Assembly: GCA_012295275.1 (NCBI GenBank)
Contig: CM022679.1
Span: 3,648,412-3,710,411 of the forward strand
Length of the DNA: 62,000 nucleotides
Reading direction: 5' to 3'
Source: Chrysomallon squamiferum
Taxonomy: Eukaryota > Mollusca > Gastropoda > Neomphalida > Peltospiridae
Positions 23,761 through 40,052 of this stretch are shown piece after piece. Made by a program: the position numbers and the translations under genes. Numbering within the stretch: position 1 is the first letter of the stretch; each line of letters opens with the position of its first letter. The notes under the pieces were generated by a model that did not search any database, had not been told where the DNA came from, and saw only the letters and a list, made by a program, of their open reading frames with translations.

Positions 23761-24866
23761 ATTAAGTTCGACCTTTTGTTAAGAGGTAAATGGATACAAT
23801 AACCATTTTCTTTCCAGACTTTTTCTGAAACGTTTTATAACAGTCTAAATAAACGATTCAGTTCATAATGTCTCAATCTCATGGTTAGAGAAAGCAAAGA
23901 CCAGAATATCTGATAAACCAGTCGCGGCGCATTGCTTGGAAACGAAATGTCTCAGTGAAGATAAGCGATAATAAAATATCTGAAATCCAAAATAATCACC
24001 CACTTGCTAGCTGAGTTCTTTAACAAAGCCGTTTTATTCACAGCAGAAAAAAGCAAAGAACGCACCGATTTTCAAAACTGAATGCAGCTGGAAATTCAGA
24101 AACGGGTTACCAACAGTGGAATAATTTGAAGAAAAGTATTCAATCGTACGTTGCCAGTTAATAACTTAGCAATTAAAAAGCCTAGGTATATCTTGTCCTA
24201 TGTACCACTTGCACTGATTGTGGTTTTGGCCTTATATCCCTTCTGGTTCTACTCTAGTCCGTTTCCGCGAAAACACTTAGCACCAATGACACCAGCTGGG
24301 ACCGCGTGTGAATCATTAATGCGGCTACATGTGATAATAATTGAAATAGTTAATCTGACACATCACCGTTTCCTCGAGTTTCGCCACATGTCGCTTCACA
24401 ATTGCATCTATTGTTTCTGTCTCTATGTGTCTCTTAGTCCGCTTGCTCGGTTGGCTTTCTGTTCTACGGTAATGACTGCGTACTTTTTATACCAAAACAT
24501 ACATTTTTATTCCTGTTTTTGCTTTTATCTCTTTTAAAGCCAGAGAAAAGAGTACTTAGATATATTTAGCTTGAGAGATGATGCTGAAAAGTTGTTTTTT
24601 TTTTTTCTTTTTTTTCTAATAGAATTGTTTGTTCAGCAAGAGCAAATAAATACGCTTATCGAGTTGTTGTCATTTAATATAAACCTACTGTGTTTCCAAC
24701 TGTTTCATCCAATATTCAGACTTCGACCGCGTCATCGTGAACAAGAAAAACATTTCGAGTTGGAACCATCAACATCGCTTCAATAGTCTTCGTGCTGGAT
24801 TTAGTTTTTCTTCCTGCTGTCGTTTTGTAATTATACGTGTTTTCGTGTATTCAAAGATTGCATCAG

Positions 24867-24900
<34 letters not shown>

Positions 24901-25982
24901 ATTGCTTCTGTACATTTAAAAATTAAAAAAAGAGCTAAAATGTATACAATGGATTTAAAAAATAAAACTTTTATTTTATTTTCTTCATCTGCTTTATCTG
25001 CCCTGGCTCTGCTTTTATCGTATTCCTTTCAGGATTTTATTTGTCACTAAGTCTAACTGTCTTCTTTATGCGACGCTACGTTTAATATGCGTTATTTTTT
25101 TCTGAACATTAGAAGAGGCTTAATTCAATATGTTGTTTACCATTCCGTCTTTATAGTTTGACCTAAAGCAATAAAGATAAAGCAATCATAAGATTAACGG
25201 CTCGTTCTAAGTTTATCAACTCGAATACATAAATAATTCTGACAGAAGATGTGCAATGAAACGAACTTTCAGTTAGGTTTTGGCGATTGTTGCTATTTTG
25301 CTTATTTACTTTCTCTGGGAATAGTCAATGCAAACATACTTCTACAGCAAAAAGACCGCTTAACCACACACAAATAGTTGCATAATTCATGAACTTTCGT
25401 GCTAGCTCAAACTCGACAGCAGCTATAAGAAGACATAAAACGTAATTGTCTCCCAGTTAGAAATGCCCAAGTGTGATTACGGTTACTGCAAGAAACCTGC
25501 CAGTTAATTGTACAGGAGGACTGCCACATTTGGAGACATCCGGTGCGTCTTGTCCGAAAAGCGTATTGATTTTAATATGGAAAACGAGAATGCTTGTCAA
25601 AAATTTGGCATCGGTAGCTGAGACAGAGCATGTGTGTGACAAGCAGCCACTCCATTAATATTTAGCAGTTTTAGAGATGAATCCAGTATTTCAGAAAAGA
25701 GGGGCGGGGACCTCTGCGAGTTTGGCAGACATCAAAAGAATTTAGTTACCAAGAAAACAAAACGAATAGCAAAACCAGAGAGAGAGAGAGAGAGACAGAG
25801 ATGAATGCCGGTTCAGATATGTTCATGACTTAAGATGTGCTGAAAGGTAAATGTTAGCAAATTTTCTGTGAAATTTAGTATTTATAAAATTACTTGTATT
25901 TAGCTAAATTAAGAGCTGAAACAGTGCAAGGTTGTATAACGATAATATTCTTGATAACAGTATATATTATTATTGTAATCTT

Positions 25983-25984
<2 letters not shown>
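23761..25984. other. Gene-poor sequence
   Basis: Open frames here (for example 24151-24537) begin at non-ATG codons and lack recognisable domains. It contains a T-tract at 24869-24899, a repeat-free island at about 25440-25640 and a short GA run at 25780-25795. Confidence 0.5.

Positions 25985-26034
<50 letters not shown>
25985..26034. repeat. (CT)n microsatellite
   Basis: About 25 perfect units followed by C-rich sequence. Confidence 0.96.
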
Positions 26035-26036
<2 letters not shown>

Positions 26037-26794
26037 CCTCCCTCCCCCGTAGGTAATATTCTGCAAATTATTCAAATTTTTGCAATTTTTGGTTTAAGTT
26101 CCTCTGAAGTAACATAACAAAGCACATTAGTCAACCAGTCAAAATAAAACAATGATGAATTTAAATATATATTTGACACAAACAGTCGCATCTGGTATAC
26201 AGAGAAAATATAAAGTAGTGTGTGAATAATAACTTATACAGAATTACGAATGTTTGGACTATGTTGTATACAGATGACAAATAGTTCCAGATGCGTCTTC
26301 AGTACAGTGGTGTGTGTATATACATACATAAAATAAAGTAAAATTTTATTAAAGCGAAATTCACTTTACTGACGTTTTCGGTCAACATCTCAAAATTCGA
26401 TCTAGACACCGAATGCCCATGGATAAAACTACAGTCACTGGAAAACGCAATAAAGTGCATTTCGCGAACACATCTGATTAAAGAATTACCTGAAATGTTG
26501 CAGAAAACCAGACGCTTACATTATATAATTATTTGAAACTGATCTGGTTACGTTCATACAATCATAGTCACAGTTATTAGGTTAAAATGATCTATTAACT
26601 GCAGACCAATTATCTGTATGTAACGCGCTGGAAACTGAATTTAAATTATATGAAATAAAATTGTTGCTGCTACTGTTCTGGGGGAAGCAAACACAAGTTC
26701 TGCCAGTTCTGATAGAAAAATTGATACAACATATTTGATAAATGTTGACGACATTAAAGATCAATCATAACGACAATATTAAGGCAAAAATAGT

Positions 26795-26795
<1 letters not shown>

Positions 26796-26855
<60 letters not shown>
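26796..26855. repeat. (AC)n microsatellite
   Basis: About 30 perfect units. Confidence 0.96.
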
Positions 26856-26856
<1 letters not shown>

Positions 26857-28260
26857 TATTTTTTCTTTAGAAATTGTAGTTCAAACAAAACGTTTAGCTA
26901 TGGACTTTTTTAATAACTGCCATTGTATTGCGTATAAACATGATACTAACCATAAAAACTATTGTATTCATTATTAGTTTTTATCTTCTTCTTTTTAATG
27001 TATGAATATATAAAAAATAATAAAAAAATTTCACTTGAAAACACATATCTTAACAACCTTTGTTTGCAGACTGCTTCTCAGTTAAAAATACATGAACAAT
27101 ATTTAGATATAATTACACAGTATAAAGAACAACATTAATTAGGCATCGATTTCAATTTTCTTTTTTTTTTTCCCCTCCATTTTCTTTTCTCTCCCATTGC
27201 ACCTCCTGTTCCACCTCAAATATCTCGTTAAAATAATCAAAACTGAATCCGTTCTAATTCAAATGCTTCAACTCAGTAACGATTAGGTTTCAGAGTGTGT
27301 GAGCTAATTATTTCTTTAAAGAGCCAGGAGTGTCGATAAAATCATACGAGAGTTAGATGACGCAAAAATCTCCGAAGTGAAGATGTTCGATTGAGTGAGA
27401 CCATGCTCTTATCACTGTTATAAAACTGTTTCTACAGTCTTTATCTTCTCTTTTTTCTTCTTCTTCTTCTTCTTTTTTAAAAAAAAAAAAAAAGAAAATA
27501 AAATAAGAAAATAATGATAAACACGTTTTGATCCAGTGTTACGGGAAGAAATATTACGTAGACAATACATTTTATCGCAGCACATCAAAATGGTCGAGCG
27601 AATAATTTCGCTCGAAACATATGCATCATGAAATTGCGAAATCAATCTCTTTTTACCGAAGACTTCCACAAGAGTAGCTAAATTGGCTGTTTCTCTTTAT
27701 CGACCAGTCGAGACAGATTATTTTCGAAAGCACCAAAATGATCGGTTAGCTGAACCTGATTTTTGTCCACTGTAAACTTCAGAAAATTGTAGTAGTTGAG
27801 AGATACGCATGAAACCACGCCAGCGATATGTCTATAATCATCGTTAACTCCGTGCAATAAGATAGGATGATTAAAAGCTATTATGATAGCCCAGTAGTTT
27901 AGATAACGCAGAGGTCGGGTTTCGTGTAGACATGAATGTCTGAGTAAAATGAAAATAGATAAAAAGGCTGAAGAAAAAGGGAGAAAAAGGCACGCTAAAA
28001 ACGTCTGATACAGCATGACAGACAAATTAAGATTAAATAAACAAGCTTATGATCCAACAAGTAAAATCCGAAATCTCAATAATATCAATATAACCTGAAT
28101 GATATTACGTTCTAGAAGAAAATAAAGAAATTCGTATAAAGCATTCATTTCTGAATATGCTTCCATTTATTGCTCCGTGTGTGTTTGTATGCTAACTCTT
28201 GTTCCCAGTTTGTATTTTATTTCTGTAATTAATAGTTGTCTACGCTCAGTCTCTGCACTT

Positions 28261-28268
28261 TGACGTCA
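28261..28268. promoter_or_regulatory. Palindromic CRE motif TGACGTCA
   Basis: Exact CREB/ATF octamer within a comparatively GC-rich, repeat-free island. Confidence 0.3.
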
Positions 28269-28634
28269 TTGTCGCAACCTGCACGACCTTCATTTGAGCT
28301 GACGCGTTTTGTCTCTTAACAATGAAAGTGTTTTGAGGGGATGCCCCAGCTGGGCAAGCAGTAACAGGATGTCTGCATCCTCGTTTCAGAAAGAAATTAA
28401 ATTCATCTAGCGTACACAGTGTCTGACACCAGTGATCGGCCATCGAGAAGTGATGTTTCATTTACGTCTCTATACAATCTATCTGTCTGCCTCTCTGTCT
28501 GTCTATCTACCCATCTATCTGTCTATCTATATGTGTGTCTGTGTCTGTGTCTGTGTGTTGCTTTTCTTATTTTTCAAATAGCTTTTTTTTTTTCTCCTGA
28601 AACTGATGTAACACATTATTTATTTCATATCAAT

Positions 28635-28636
<2 letters not shown>

Positions 28637-28705
<69 letters not shown>
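28637..28705. repeat. (CT)n microsatellite
   Basis: About 34 perfect units, preceded at 28475-28555 by decayed (TCTG/TATC)n sequence. Confidence 0.96.
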
Positions 28706-30667
<1,962 letters not shown>

Positions 30668-30763
<96 letters not shown>

Positions 30764-30764
30764 C
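30668..30764. repeat. (GA)n-(GACA)n microsatellite
   Basis: About 28 GA units, a GAC interruption, then six GACA units. It is preceded by G-rich purine sequence at 30636-30667. Confidence 0.96.
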
Positions 30765-33719
30765 CATATTATAAGAATAATCACTGCTTATTTGGTGATG
30801 GCATTAAAGCTAATTAGTAACAAAAAAGATGATACAATTCTGTGAATAAAACAAAACTTTTCTATCTTGAGTGAATTACAATATATTTTCAAGAATCCTC
30901 TTAAAATGATAATTCAGTATGTAACGATAACAGATATTGGCTCAAACAGGTATTTTTCTATCTTTTCTCAGTGTTTACAGGCAGTAACTAAACAAAGAAC
31001 GTTGACTCTCATTGTATGGAACTCAAACTTCAGTATTAATACATGCTAATGTGACTGCAGCTGTTGTTGTTATTCATCCTGCTATAAGCAATGATTTTTT
31101 TTTTTAAATCGCTCCACTATTATCAGGCAATCTTTGCTTTCATTATTGTTTTTATCCCCGCTAGAAAATTCCGCTCCAATATCAATAAAACAACATAAAA
31201 ATTTAGATTCTCAACGACACCTAAAAACAGTATTACTTTTTTTATTTGTTAATGATCCCTTAAAGACATGAATCATCAAAACATTTTGATAATAAATTTC
31301 ACCAAGCAAATGATAAAATACATAAAAAACAACAACCAATAAAACAAAAAATAAAAATCAATTTATTTTCTATCTTAATTTTATTACATAATTTCCTGTG
31401 ATTAAATATTCTGATATATTTTTTTTTAAGCAAGATGTAAACAATATTGGATATTGATTAAGCAATGTTAAGTGCACCTTTTTATTATTAGTTTCTTTGT
31501 TCTCGTAAACATAATCGATATGTTGACTCATTATCTCACAGTAATTTTGTTAACACCTGTCGCAGCGCGTAATATAAACTAACTTAGATATTGTGTTGTT
31601 CATGTATTATTTAGCGCTTGCCTAACAGCGATGTATTACTGGCTGTATCGATTTTCATTTGACATCGTGTATCAAAGGTCACATTTGCTTTACCTTCGTG
31701 CTATCGAATCTGCCCGACCAGCCACAGTTTGCTGAATCTCTCCCACACGGAGTCTAAGTTGAGACACTTTCCGTTTCAGACTCTCTTCCGTTTGGTTTTG
31801 TATTTTCCCATTATCCAGAAGTGGTATATAAAGTCTTATTTGCTAATAAAGAGAAGTAACTAATAGAGAAGCTGTTTGCGTTCTCAAATCTGGGCACATC
31901 AATGTCAAGATGACTGAATTGTTTGTCAGAATTTTACACACAGAGATGTAATGACTGGTTAAACAAAAGATAGATTTAATTATCCACAAATTAGCATATA
32001 AGAAAGCTCGCGATACGATTCGATCTCATTAACTACAAGTTTCGAGATCAGCTACGTAACTTCAACGCTACTGATTTTTATGGAATGTTTATTTCTTCGT
32101 TTATTTTTCAGCTGCTACAGTTATTGTTATTGCTGCTTTCTTTTGTTGTTGTGATGTTCTTGGCGCTTTTGGAAAGCAACGTAATTGAAAGTACGTTGAC
32201 TTGTGGTTAGTACATTTTCATATCCACTACAATCTGTCGCACATTCACTAAGTTAAGAATACCATGATCGTGAAATATCTCATCTATCAATATAATAATA
32301 AATACTGTCGGTGCAGAAAATAAGTTACAAAGTTACTGATGCGCCACATCAATGTGATGTTATCATCATCATAGTCATCATCATTATTATTATTATTATT
32401 ATCATTATTATGATCGTAATCCTTCCAAAAAGCGTTTTTTTTTTCTGTTGATTTGTTCTTTTGTTTATTATATTTATTTATTCATTCGTTATTTGCTTTC
32501 TTTATTCTCGCTTTATTTGAATACACTTTCTCATTCATTCCATCATGCAAATTGAAATAAAACATGCATATATCTCTTAATCATCATTAAACCATTAAAA
32601 TCATCTTTTTCTCTCTTGTTTTTCAATCTCTAATTAGCAAAGCTGCAGCATTCCTACATTTAACTAATTCTTGTGATCCTTTTATAAGCCGTAGAAAAAA
32701 CATATAACAGCGTTTACAGTTATATGTGCAAGCATAGCATGCAAACATACATATATATATATATACATTTTGTTAATACGTGTTGCAGTTATCATTTCTT
32801 TCCTAAGGCGACGATTCAAAATGCTGTGACGAAATTTAATATTTATTTTGTCTCCGTCAGAAAGATCTTCAAATATTTCCTCTCGCGCTCTAATTAGATT
32901 TTCTGAAGGTTTCATTGTCATGTCATGGAAAGTGTTTAAACCTTTGTCCCTAAACACCAGAAGTTCTGACCAACATTTCCTGATCACGAAGAACGAATTC
33001 CTAGGAGGTTCCAGCCCAAAACATGGACTATCGTGTAAAACTAAATTTACGTATAAAATAATAAAATAAGAACGCGCAGTTCAGTGGCTCCCGGGAGAGC
33101 TAGTTTAATAGATAAATGTATTAATCAATTCACTGTGGTCTAAGCAAACCCTTCATGTTTCCTGTTGAAAAAAGAAATTATTTTTCTCCTTTGCGATTTG
33201 GTCTTTTTCAACAGATCCTAAGTGCTTCATCTGCGGAACAAACCCATTATGAAGTGATACTTCTAAAAACTGTAAAGACCACGTGGTGATTTTCGATAAC
33301 ATTTACAACTCGTAATATCAGACAAAACACGATAATAAAAATCGAGCGTTGATGTATAACAAATAAATAAATAAATAAATAAAGTTGCCTTTTGTCAAAT
33401 ATTGTGGAATGGGTTTTCCGTACTTTTTCTCAAATGCAATATGATATCAACAGAAAACTAACTCGTATATAAACTTAGAAATAAAAACAAAGACGAAAAA
33501 GAAGAAGTAATTACGAAAAATAGTCGAAAAATAAACAAACAGAGATGTTATGACTATGAAATGATGATGATCGGCGTATCATTAATAACATTATGATCAT
33601 GAAGAATACTACAATGATGATAACTAACAAACTGATGATGATTCATACACTTTTATGCACCCATTACGTAAAATTAATTTCTAACATCGTATTGTTACAC
33701 TATTTTCTTTACTGAGAAC
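30765..33719. other. Gene-poor AT-rich sequence
   Basis: No supported exon. A repeat-free island lies at 31550-31830, an (ATC/ATT)n stretch at 32362-32412 and a TA run at 32750-32766. Confidence 0.5.
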
Positions 33720-33899
33720 ATTTTCTGAAGATCGTGGAATTGTTTTCGGAACAACACAACAACTCAACACTCAGCAACATTTTGCCGCTCTCCAGGATGT
33801 GCATTTAAAAAGATCCGCCAAATGCAGTGCTCGAGGCAATTGTGCGAGTTGTGTGCCGAAATCAATACACAGTACATGTAGATAAGTTTTCTAGCACAG

Positions 33900-34047
33900 A
33901 TTACTGTAAACAACAGCTGTCATAGGCTGGACGTGTCGACAGAACGTTGACACGCTATTTGTTACACACGGTAAGTGAAAAACAGTCGGCGTTCGAAACG
34001 ACCAGAAACTCCGCAAGTCAGCAGCAACAAATGTGTTTAACTGTAAG
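33900..34047 (+). other. Candidate untranslated exon or alternative first exon
   Basis: It lies within a GC- and CpG-richer, repeat-free island (33720-34080). A possible acceptor, gttttctagcacag, ends at 33899. Two donors follow: ACACG|GTAAGT at 33970 and the consensus AAG|GTGAGT at 34047. No long frame is present. It may be an alternative 5' UTR exon of the downstream RASD-like gene. Confidence 0.3.
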
Positions 34048-34075
34048 GTGAGTTGTCGGTGAGTTGTCGGTGAGT
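34047..34075 (+). repeat. 11-bp tandem repeat ggtgagttgtc, about 2.6 copies
   Basis: Copies start at 34047, 34058 and 34069. Each contains a GTGAGT splice-donor word. Confidence 0.8.
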
Positions 34076-37000
34076 TTTTGCTTGCTTTTCGTACTCGGGG
34101 TTAGTGAAATGAATAGATAAACAAATGCATAAAAGACTGAATGAATAAATAAGCGTTTTGAGAATAGTCATCATCACATGTTATGTTATGTTTGGCAAAT
34201 TGAAAGTTTTTGCAATTCGAATGAATGTAAACCTTTGATGGAGTTTTTTGTATTATCATCATCGTCATCGCCGTCATCATTATGATAATCAACATCTACA
34301 ATAATGTATGCATAATACCTGAAACTGCTGCAGTATGTTTGTGCATTGCATCTGCTGTCTGAGGGAAATAAATATCTCTAATCTCAAAAGACTTTTTTTT
34401 TACTTTAAACATGCAGTTTCGTGTATCAACGTTGATGCTTCTGTGTAACATTTTAGTCCAAAAATGTTTTGATTATTAGATTATTAAAATGTTGACATTA
34501 ATGCACTAGATTCATCACGGCAGATGCAGCTGTCGTAATGATTTTTTATTTCACATTTATGCTCGAATAAAAGATCGAAAAATGCCATAACTGTCTTGTA
34601 AAATGAACGAAATGAACGTGATTAATGGGAGCAATGATCTCTGCAGTTATAAAGCGGTTAAAAAGTATATTTTAAATATTAAAAAAACAAGTTATTTTGA
34701 TTTACGTGTTCCTAAATTGCTCTGCTGTTCAATATTTGCAAAATATATTGACTTGTTTTAAGTCCACTGTCTGCAATTTCCCGAAAACTGACGCATTTTA
34801 ACATCTAAACCAAAACTTTGACAGTTTGATACTTTTTTCTGCTTTTACTGTTTTTAATGCATATAAAAGGATCGAAGAATTTTAAAAGGTTCCTCAGTGT
34901 TTTTTAAATCAAATATTCATTAAATATTTTTAAATTTCTTACATATATATATATATTATGGGAATATATTTGCTACGTATGAGTTAGCTTATATTACTAT
35001 TATTATTATTATTAAAGTTTTTTTTTAACTTTTATAAATTCCGTTTTACAGAACCAACACGTGTTGCTTAGACTATTATTATTATTATTATTATTGTTAT
35101 ATTACTATTATTATTAAAAACAAACTGTTCAATGGACGTTTCACTGATGTGTTTAGTTTAACTTTCGTTATTGGATTTATTATAACCGCAAATGTTCAAT
35201 ATCTAATTAGAAATGTTATTAAACGTAAGCTGGATGTATTATATTTATTTTCAGTTTATGTGCCAACTCGATGGTTTTCACTTGTATTCTTGGGAGCAGT
35301 GAGCTGTAAGCTTTTGGACTGTCTGCCTAAAATGTTAATAATGTCATTCGTCTGGTCTGTTGGTTATAAACAAAAGAGGGTTAAGCTGTTTTGGGCTGGC
35401 TTTGTGCAATGCAAGTAAACACTAGAATTAAATGCCGATATTTTAACGAATGCCTCACTGAGGTTCGTCATGCAAGGCGGATTTCCAGATTTATCAGTTA
35501 AACAAAGGTTTTCCAGTTTGAACTATAGCTCTTCTGTATGTTTCCTAATTGACTTCTGATTAGTATGCCAATAGTTTATTGGTTTTTTTTTTTAAACTCC
35601 TATTTTGAAACTTTTCTCTTTTGTCCGAAAAACAAATTAAGAATATGTTAGAAAGGTCTGAGTTTCACTCTTTCCTCTATGAAATGCGACTGTGTTAACT
35701 GCAAGCTATGAAGAAGATGGTTTACCTGATAGATTATTCTGGTGTTTCACAACCAGGTCTAGGAAAGAATAAGTGACAGCATATGTTTCTTACCTTCAGA
35801 CGTTAAGAGCAAACGTACTATCCAAATCTAATTGAAACTAATTAGTGGATCGAACTAGGAAGTATAGCATAGCAAGAGAGAAAGAAGCTAGAGTGGAATA
35901 AGTAATACAGACAATAATGAAGGGAAGTACAAGCGCAAGTTCTGATATAAATGTATCGCATTACAATGGTACACAATACAAGGGAATTCTATTTCCAGAG
36001 CAGCGAAAATAATTATAATTGTTAATGTATCCATCACAAAAGCTCGTAGCTATCTTTACGGTGCATTAATCGGTATTTCTTTTATCTTAGGAAAATCAAA
36101 AGAAATGTAGCTAACAAAAAGGATGTATTGATTTACATTATTGTCCAAGCCAGAAAAGGGAAATAAACCATTTTTTTCCCGTGTAGTAAAATGTCAGTCA
36201 GCGGGTGTACACATCATGTCATGTCCCCTATTGTTTCGTTAGAAAAAAAAAGACTTAAAGAAACAATGTTTCCAATTTTATATTTTTATAAATTTCTGAA
36301 TAATCGTAATTGTTTCGAACTAATACACAAAAACATGTATTATGTCTAGCTAATCTTTTAAAACTCCACTGAGATATTTTTATCAGATATTATTAGTGTA
36401 CATAAAACGTACAATTCAAATTAAGAAAAAAAGGGCACGAAAGAAAGAGAATTCTATTTCAGCCAGTAATTTGAGTGTTTATCTAGATTCGTCTTCACGT
36501 CAATACTTATAAAATACAGCTTGGTATTATCTACATCGATTAGTTAAACACAAACGTGGATGCACCCGAGTTAAATTCGATTGTGTATAATAAGATAATC
36601 ACGAATGAAAAAAAAAAATCCATCAGAAACTATATTATAAAGTTCAGCACTTCCACAAATCCCACATCAGAAACTGCTGCAAATCATCACGTGAACGAGA
36701 TTCAACGTGTTATTCAGCAACGAAATCCAGTTTATGTTACTGATATTTGTATGACATTTACAAACTTTATGAAAATAAGAAAACTAAAAGCTTTATGAAT
36801 TTCTGAATCACAAATTAAGCTTCTGAACCCTTTTAAAGATTCAAAATTGAATGTCTTATATTTATAAAGATATTTCGAGTTGTGGCAGAACTATCGCAAA
36901 TTTCTTAAATTGACCCAGTCCCTGCTCATCTTATTCGCAAAGCAGTTGCGTGCACTTGGTAATTTGACACTAATTATTTTCTCTCAGTTTCCATCATAAC

Positions 37001-37431
37001 TGTCCACTTCAAGCTGAAGTGTGAATTAAGCCATGAATGATTTCTACTTTAAAAACGATTTAATAAAGCTAATAAATTAAACATGACGCGATTGTACTGC
37101 GCTGATTGCAGTCCCTAACCGCGTCTTGTACGTGTTTGTTCACACGCTCTCTTCATGTCTGCTAGCAGATTGTGTTAGGCGAGATTTCACGTTCTTCTCG
37201 TGCACAAATGAAGACTGTAAATTAACTACAGGCAGTCTCAGTGTGTTTAGTATGTGAGTATTATACTAAAATGTGTTTTCTGCTTGTCTGCTAGGTTGCA
37301 TTCTTGTTAGTAAACATGAAAATTGTGAATGTGTCTGTATTTTATTGTTTTTTTCGGGGGTTGTTTTAGAAAAAAAAAAAAATATATATATATATATATT
37401 AGTTTGCAATTGTCCCTACAGCTACCTAGCT

Positions 37432-37434
<3 letters not shown>
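34076..37434. other. Gene-poor AT-rich sequence
   Basis: No supported exon. Open frames such as 35149-35418 start at GTG and are not recognisable. It contains short (ATT)n runs at 34995-35015 and 35071-35115, an A-tract at 37371-37383 and a TA run at 37381-37401. Confidence 0.5.

Positions 37435-37501
<67 letters not shown>
37435..37501. repeat. (CT)n microsatellite
   Basis: About 33 perfect units; an A-tract follows at 37539-37564. Confidence 0.96.
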
Positions 37502-37504
<3 letters not shown>

Positions 37505-39000
37505 GTTTGAACATTAAAATGATAAACTAGCATATATAAAAAAAAAAAAAAAAGATAAAAAAAAAGCAAATTAAACTGTGGTCTCCTATAAATTCTTTGT
37601 GGAAAATTATTTCTATAAATCGTAGAGGTAATTCACCTCCGTTTTTTTCCACTGCAGTGGCAATATTGATCAATGAATTTATCTGCCAAAACATGACATG
37701 CAATAACGAAGCATACCGACAAAACACTTTTAATGGAGTTTTTCCTGCAAAAGGAATTGAAATTTATTCTAAACAAAATTGTTATGTATGTGTGTGTCTG
37801 AGTGATTTTAAGAGGGTTCAAAAACTGAAGGCCTCTATGGGCGTAAATGAATAGTTTTTTTTTTGCATTAGATACACGTATGTTCGTATGTACATATCTG
37901 AGTATGTGTGTGCGTGTATATGTTTGTGTCTGAATACTTATATGTTGGTATAAATGTGCGTGTCTGTGTGTGTGTGTGTCTATGTATACATTTAAAAATA
38001 TTTAATGTCAGTGTTTGCAGAAATTTTTGCATATGTGTTTATGTATGTATAAAAAAAATGTGTGCATATGAATGCATATGTGCGTGTTTTTGTGTGTGCG
38101 TTTTTGTGTGTACAGCAATTGCTAAGGATATAAATTTCATTAACTATTTCAAGAATTCTTTTTATTAATCGAAACGTTTATTCTTCCTGCTTTCAGCGTT
38201 CTTTTTCCTACTTCCAATTTTCTCTTTCGACATGCAGACAAGTTTTATTGATCAGATTTTAGGAGAGAGAAAAAAAATTATTTTCTTCACTTTATTGTAG
38301 TCTTGTTGGCGCTGTGATATATAAATTATGATACAGATGAAGATCTAATATCGCACGTTCAATGCATAAGAATTCCTCAACAACGTTGTCGGGGAACTTT
38401 TAATAGAAATCATGTAATACAAATAATAAAAAATAATAAAAAAAATGTTTTGTTAGGAGATGGAATTTTATTGTTTCTTCTCCTTATGCTTTTCCTCTTT
38501 ACTTTTTCTTCCTTTCTTGCTCTTTATCGATTTATTTTTCTTTACCTTCATATTCATCTTCAAGCTCACCATCATCGTTATTTATTTTTTTTTTTCCTTA
38601 TGTTTTACTGTTTATATTATCTTGTTGTTTCTTGTCAGCTTCAATTATTCATTTATATTCTGTTTCTTTTTTTTTCCTGACTTATTTTTTCGTTATTTCT
38701 CTTTGTCTAGTCAATACCCTACGACCACTCAATCAAAGGGTAAATTATGAATTTTCCTACCAAAGGGACGTGTACATAAAAGATCCCTTGATGCCTAAAA
38801 AGAGTAACATCTCGCGTGACGGCACCTGACTTCATCTCTTGTGATCTGTGCGGTCGTTTCCAAATTAGAAACATCCATTAATATGCAAAAACCGCTGCGT
38901 AATGTTCACTAAAATATTCTCCTTCACTCTTTTATTCCTTTGTTTATCGTTATCCTTTTTTTTCCTTTGTTCTTGTTGCTGTTCTTTTTGCTTTTCTTTT
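37502..39000. other. Gene-poor sequence with decayed repeats
   Basis: Degenerate TGTA/TGTG sequence at 37880-38120 and pyrimidine-rich sequence at 38460-38710. No supported exon. Confidence 0.5.
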
Positions 39001-39033
39001 CTTCTTCTTCTTCTTCTTCTTCTTCTTCTTCTT

Positions 39034-39064
<31 letters not shown>

Positions 39065-39146
39065 TTATTATTATTATTATTATTATCGTCATCATCATCA
39101 TCATTATAGTTGTTGTTGTTTTTGTTGTAGTTGTTGTTGTTGTTGC
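39001..39146. repeat. Compound (CTT)n-(ATT)n-(CAT)n-(GTT)n microsatellite
   Basis: Four trinucleotide blocks in succession; the first two repeat the block order seen at 4918 and 23027. Confidence 0.95.
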
Positions 39147-39957
39147 TATAATATGTCGCAAACATATTACTATTGGCAACTAAAAAAACCACTCCAGATT
39201 GTGAAGGCAAGGAACTTATTACATTTTTGTGTATTTTGCTCGTTAATCTAACTGACCTGTTCTATTGATTTACACTGGTCGTTATTGTGGTGTGTACTGT
39301 TCATAAAAACAAACATTAAAATAGGGACCAGCTTCTAAGAAAGGTACGGAAAGTCTTTGAAAGCCGGGTGAGAGAAAGACAGACAGGGACCGAGGGAATG
39401 AAACGGAGAGCCAGAGACAAGGACAGAGAATAATGAGACTGTTTCGTCACTTTATACTTCATATTTGTACAGATATCATGATTAATTTTACAAATATTAA
39501 ATACTTTAAAAAACTAAATTCTACATACCATATGTCATTTTAATCTCTTAGCGATGTTAAAAGTGGCAACTTAATTTTGACTGTACACACAACAGAGAGA
39601 CTTAAATCATCAAGTAGAAATAAAAACAAAATAAGTAAAACGGAATAAACAGTGCAGTATGAACATTTTATCTGCACGAGTCATAATTATACCTGACTGA
39701 CAAGAGTTCAACGAAACCAATATTCTTTCGTTTAATTTTATTTACCTGAAGAAGTCCATCAAATTTGCTAATGATCTGATGTTCATTAAAAATAAACCAA
39801 CAGAACTATACAAATAAATAACTATCTGGACAGAAACAACAAAAACAATGAGATACGATTTTAATGATATATTCGATATGGCTTTGAACGGTGATTAAGT
39901 GCTAGCGAATTAGTGTAGCAGAACATTAGGAAAGAAATCAGGGAAGGAATGAAGAGA

Positions 39958-39959
<2 letters not shown>

Positions 39960-40049
<90 letters not shown>
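39960..40049. repeat. (GA)n microsatellite
   Basis: About 45 uninterrupted units. Confidence 0.97.

Positions 40050-40052
<3 letters not shown>

Larger units (their letters stand above)
26035..28456. other. Gene-poor sequence
   Basis: No supported exon. The longest open frame, minus strand 27678-28025, is hydrophobic at its N-terminus but not recognisable. Repeat-free islands lie at 27590-27990 and 28240-28450. Confidence 0.5.

Noticed and set aside
24151-24537. 128-codon open frame
   Set aside because: It starts at TTG, and its hydrophobic, Cys/Leu-rich composition is consistent with T-rich non-coding DNA; no domain and no flanking splice support.
27678-28025. 115-codon minus-strand open frame with a hydrophobic start
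   Set aside because: Codon use looks varied, but there is no recognisable family, the nominal start is TTG, and open frames of this length are expected by chance in 62 kb.
33985-34000. B-box-like word gttcgaaac suggesting a tRNA or tRNA-derived SINE
   Set aside because: No matching A-box, acceptor stem or poly(A) tail could be found around it.
35149-35418. 89-codon hydrophobic frame
   Set aside because: GTG start, no family match, no splice context.
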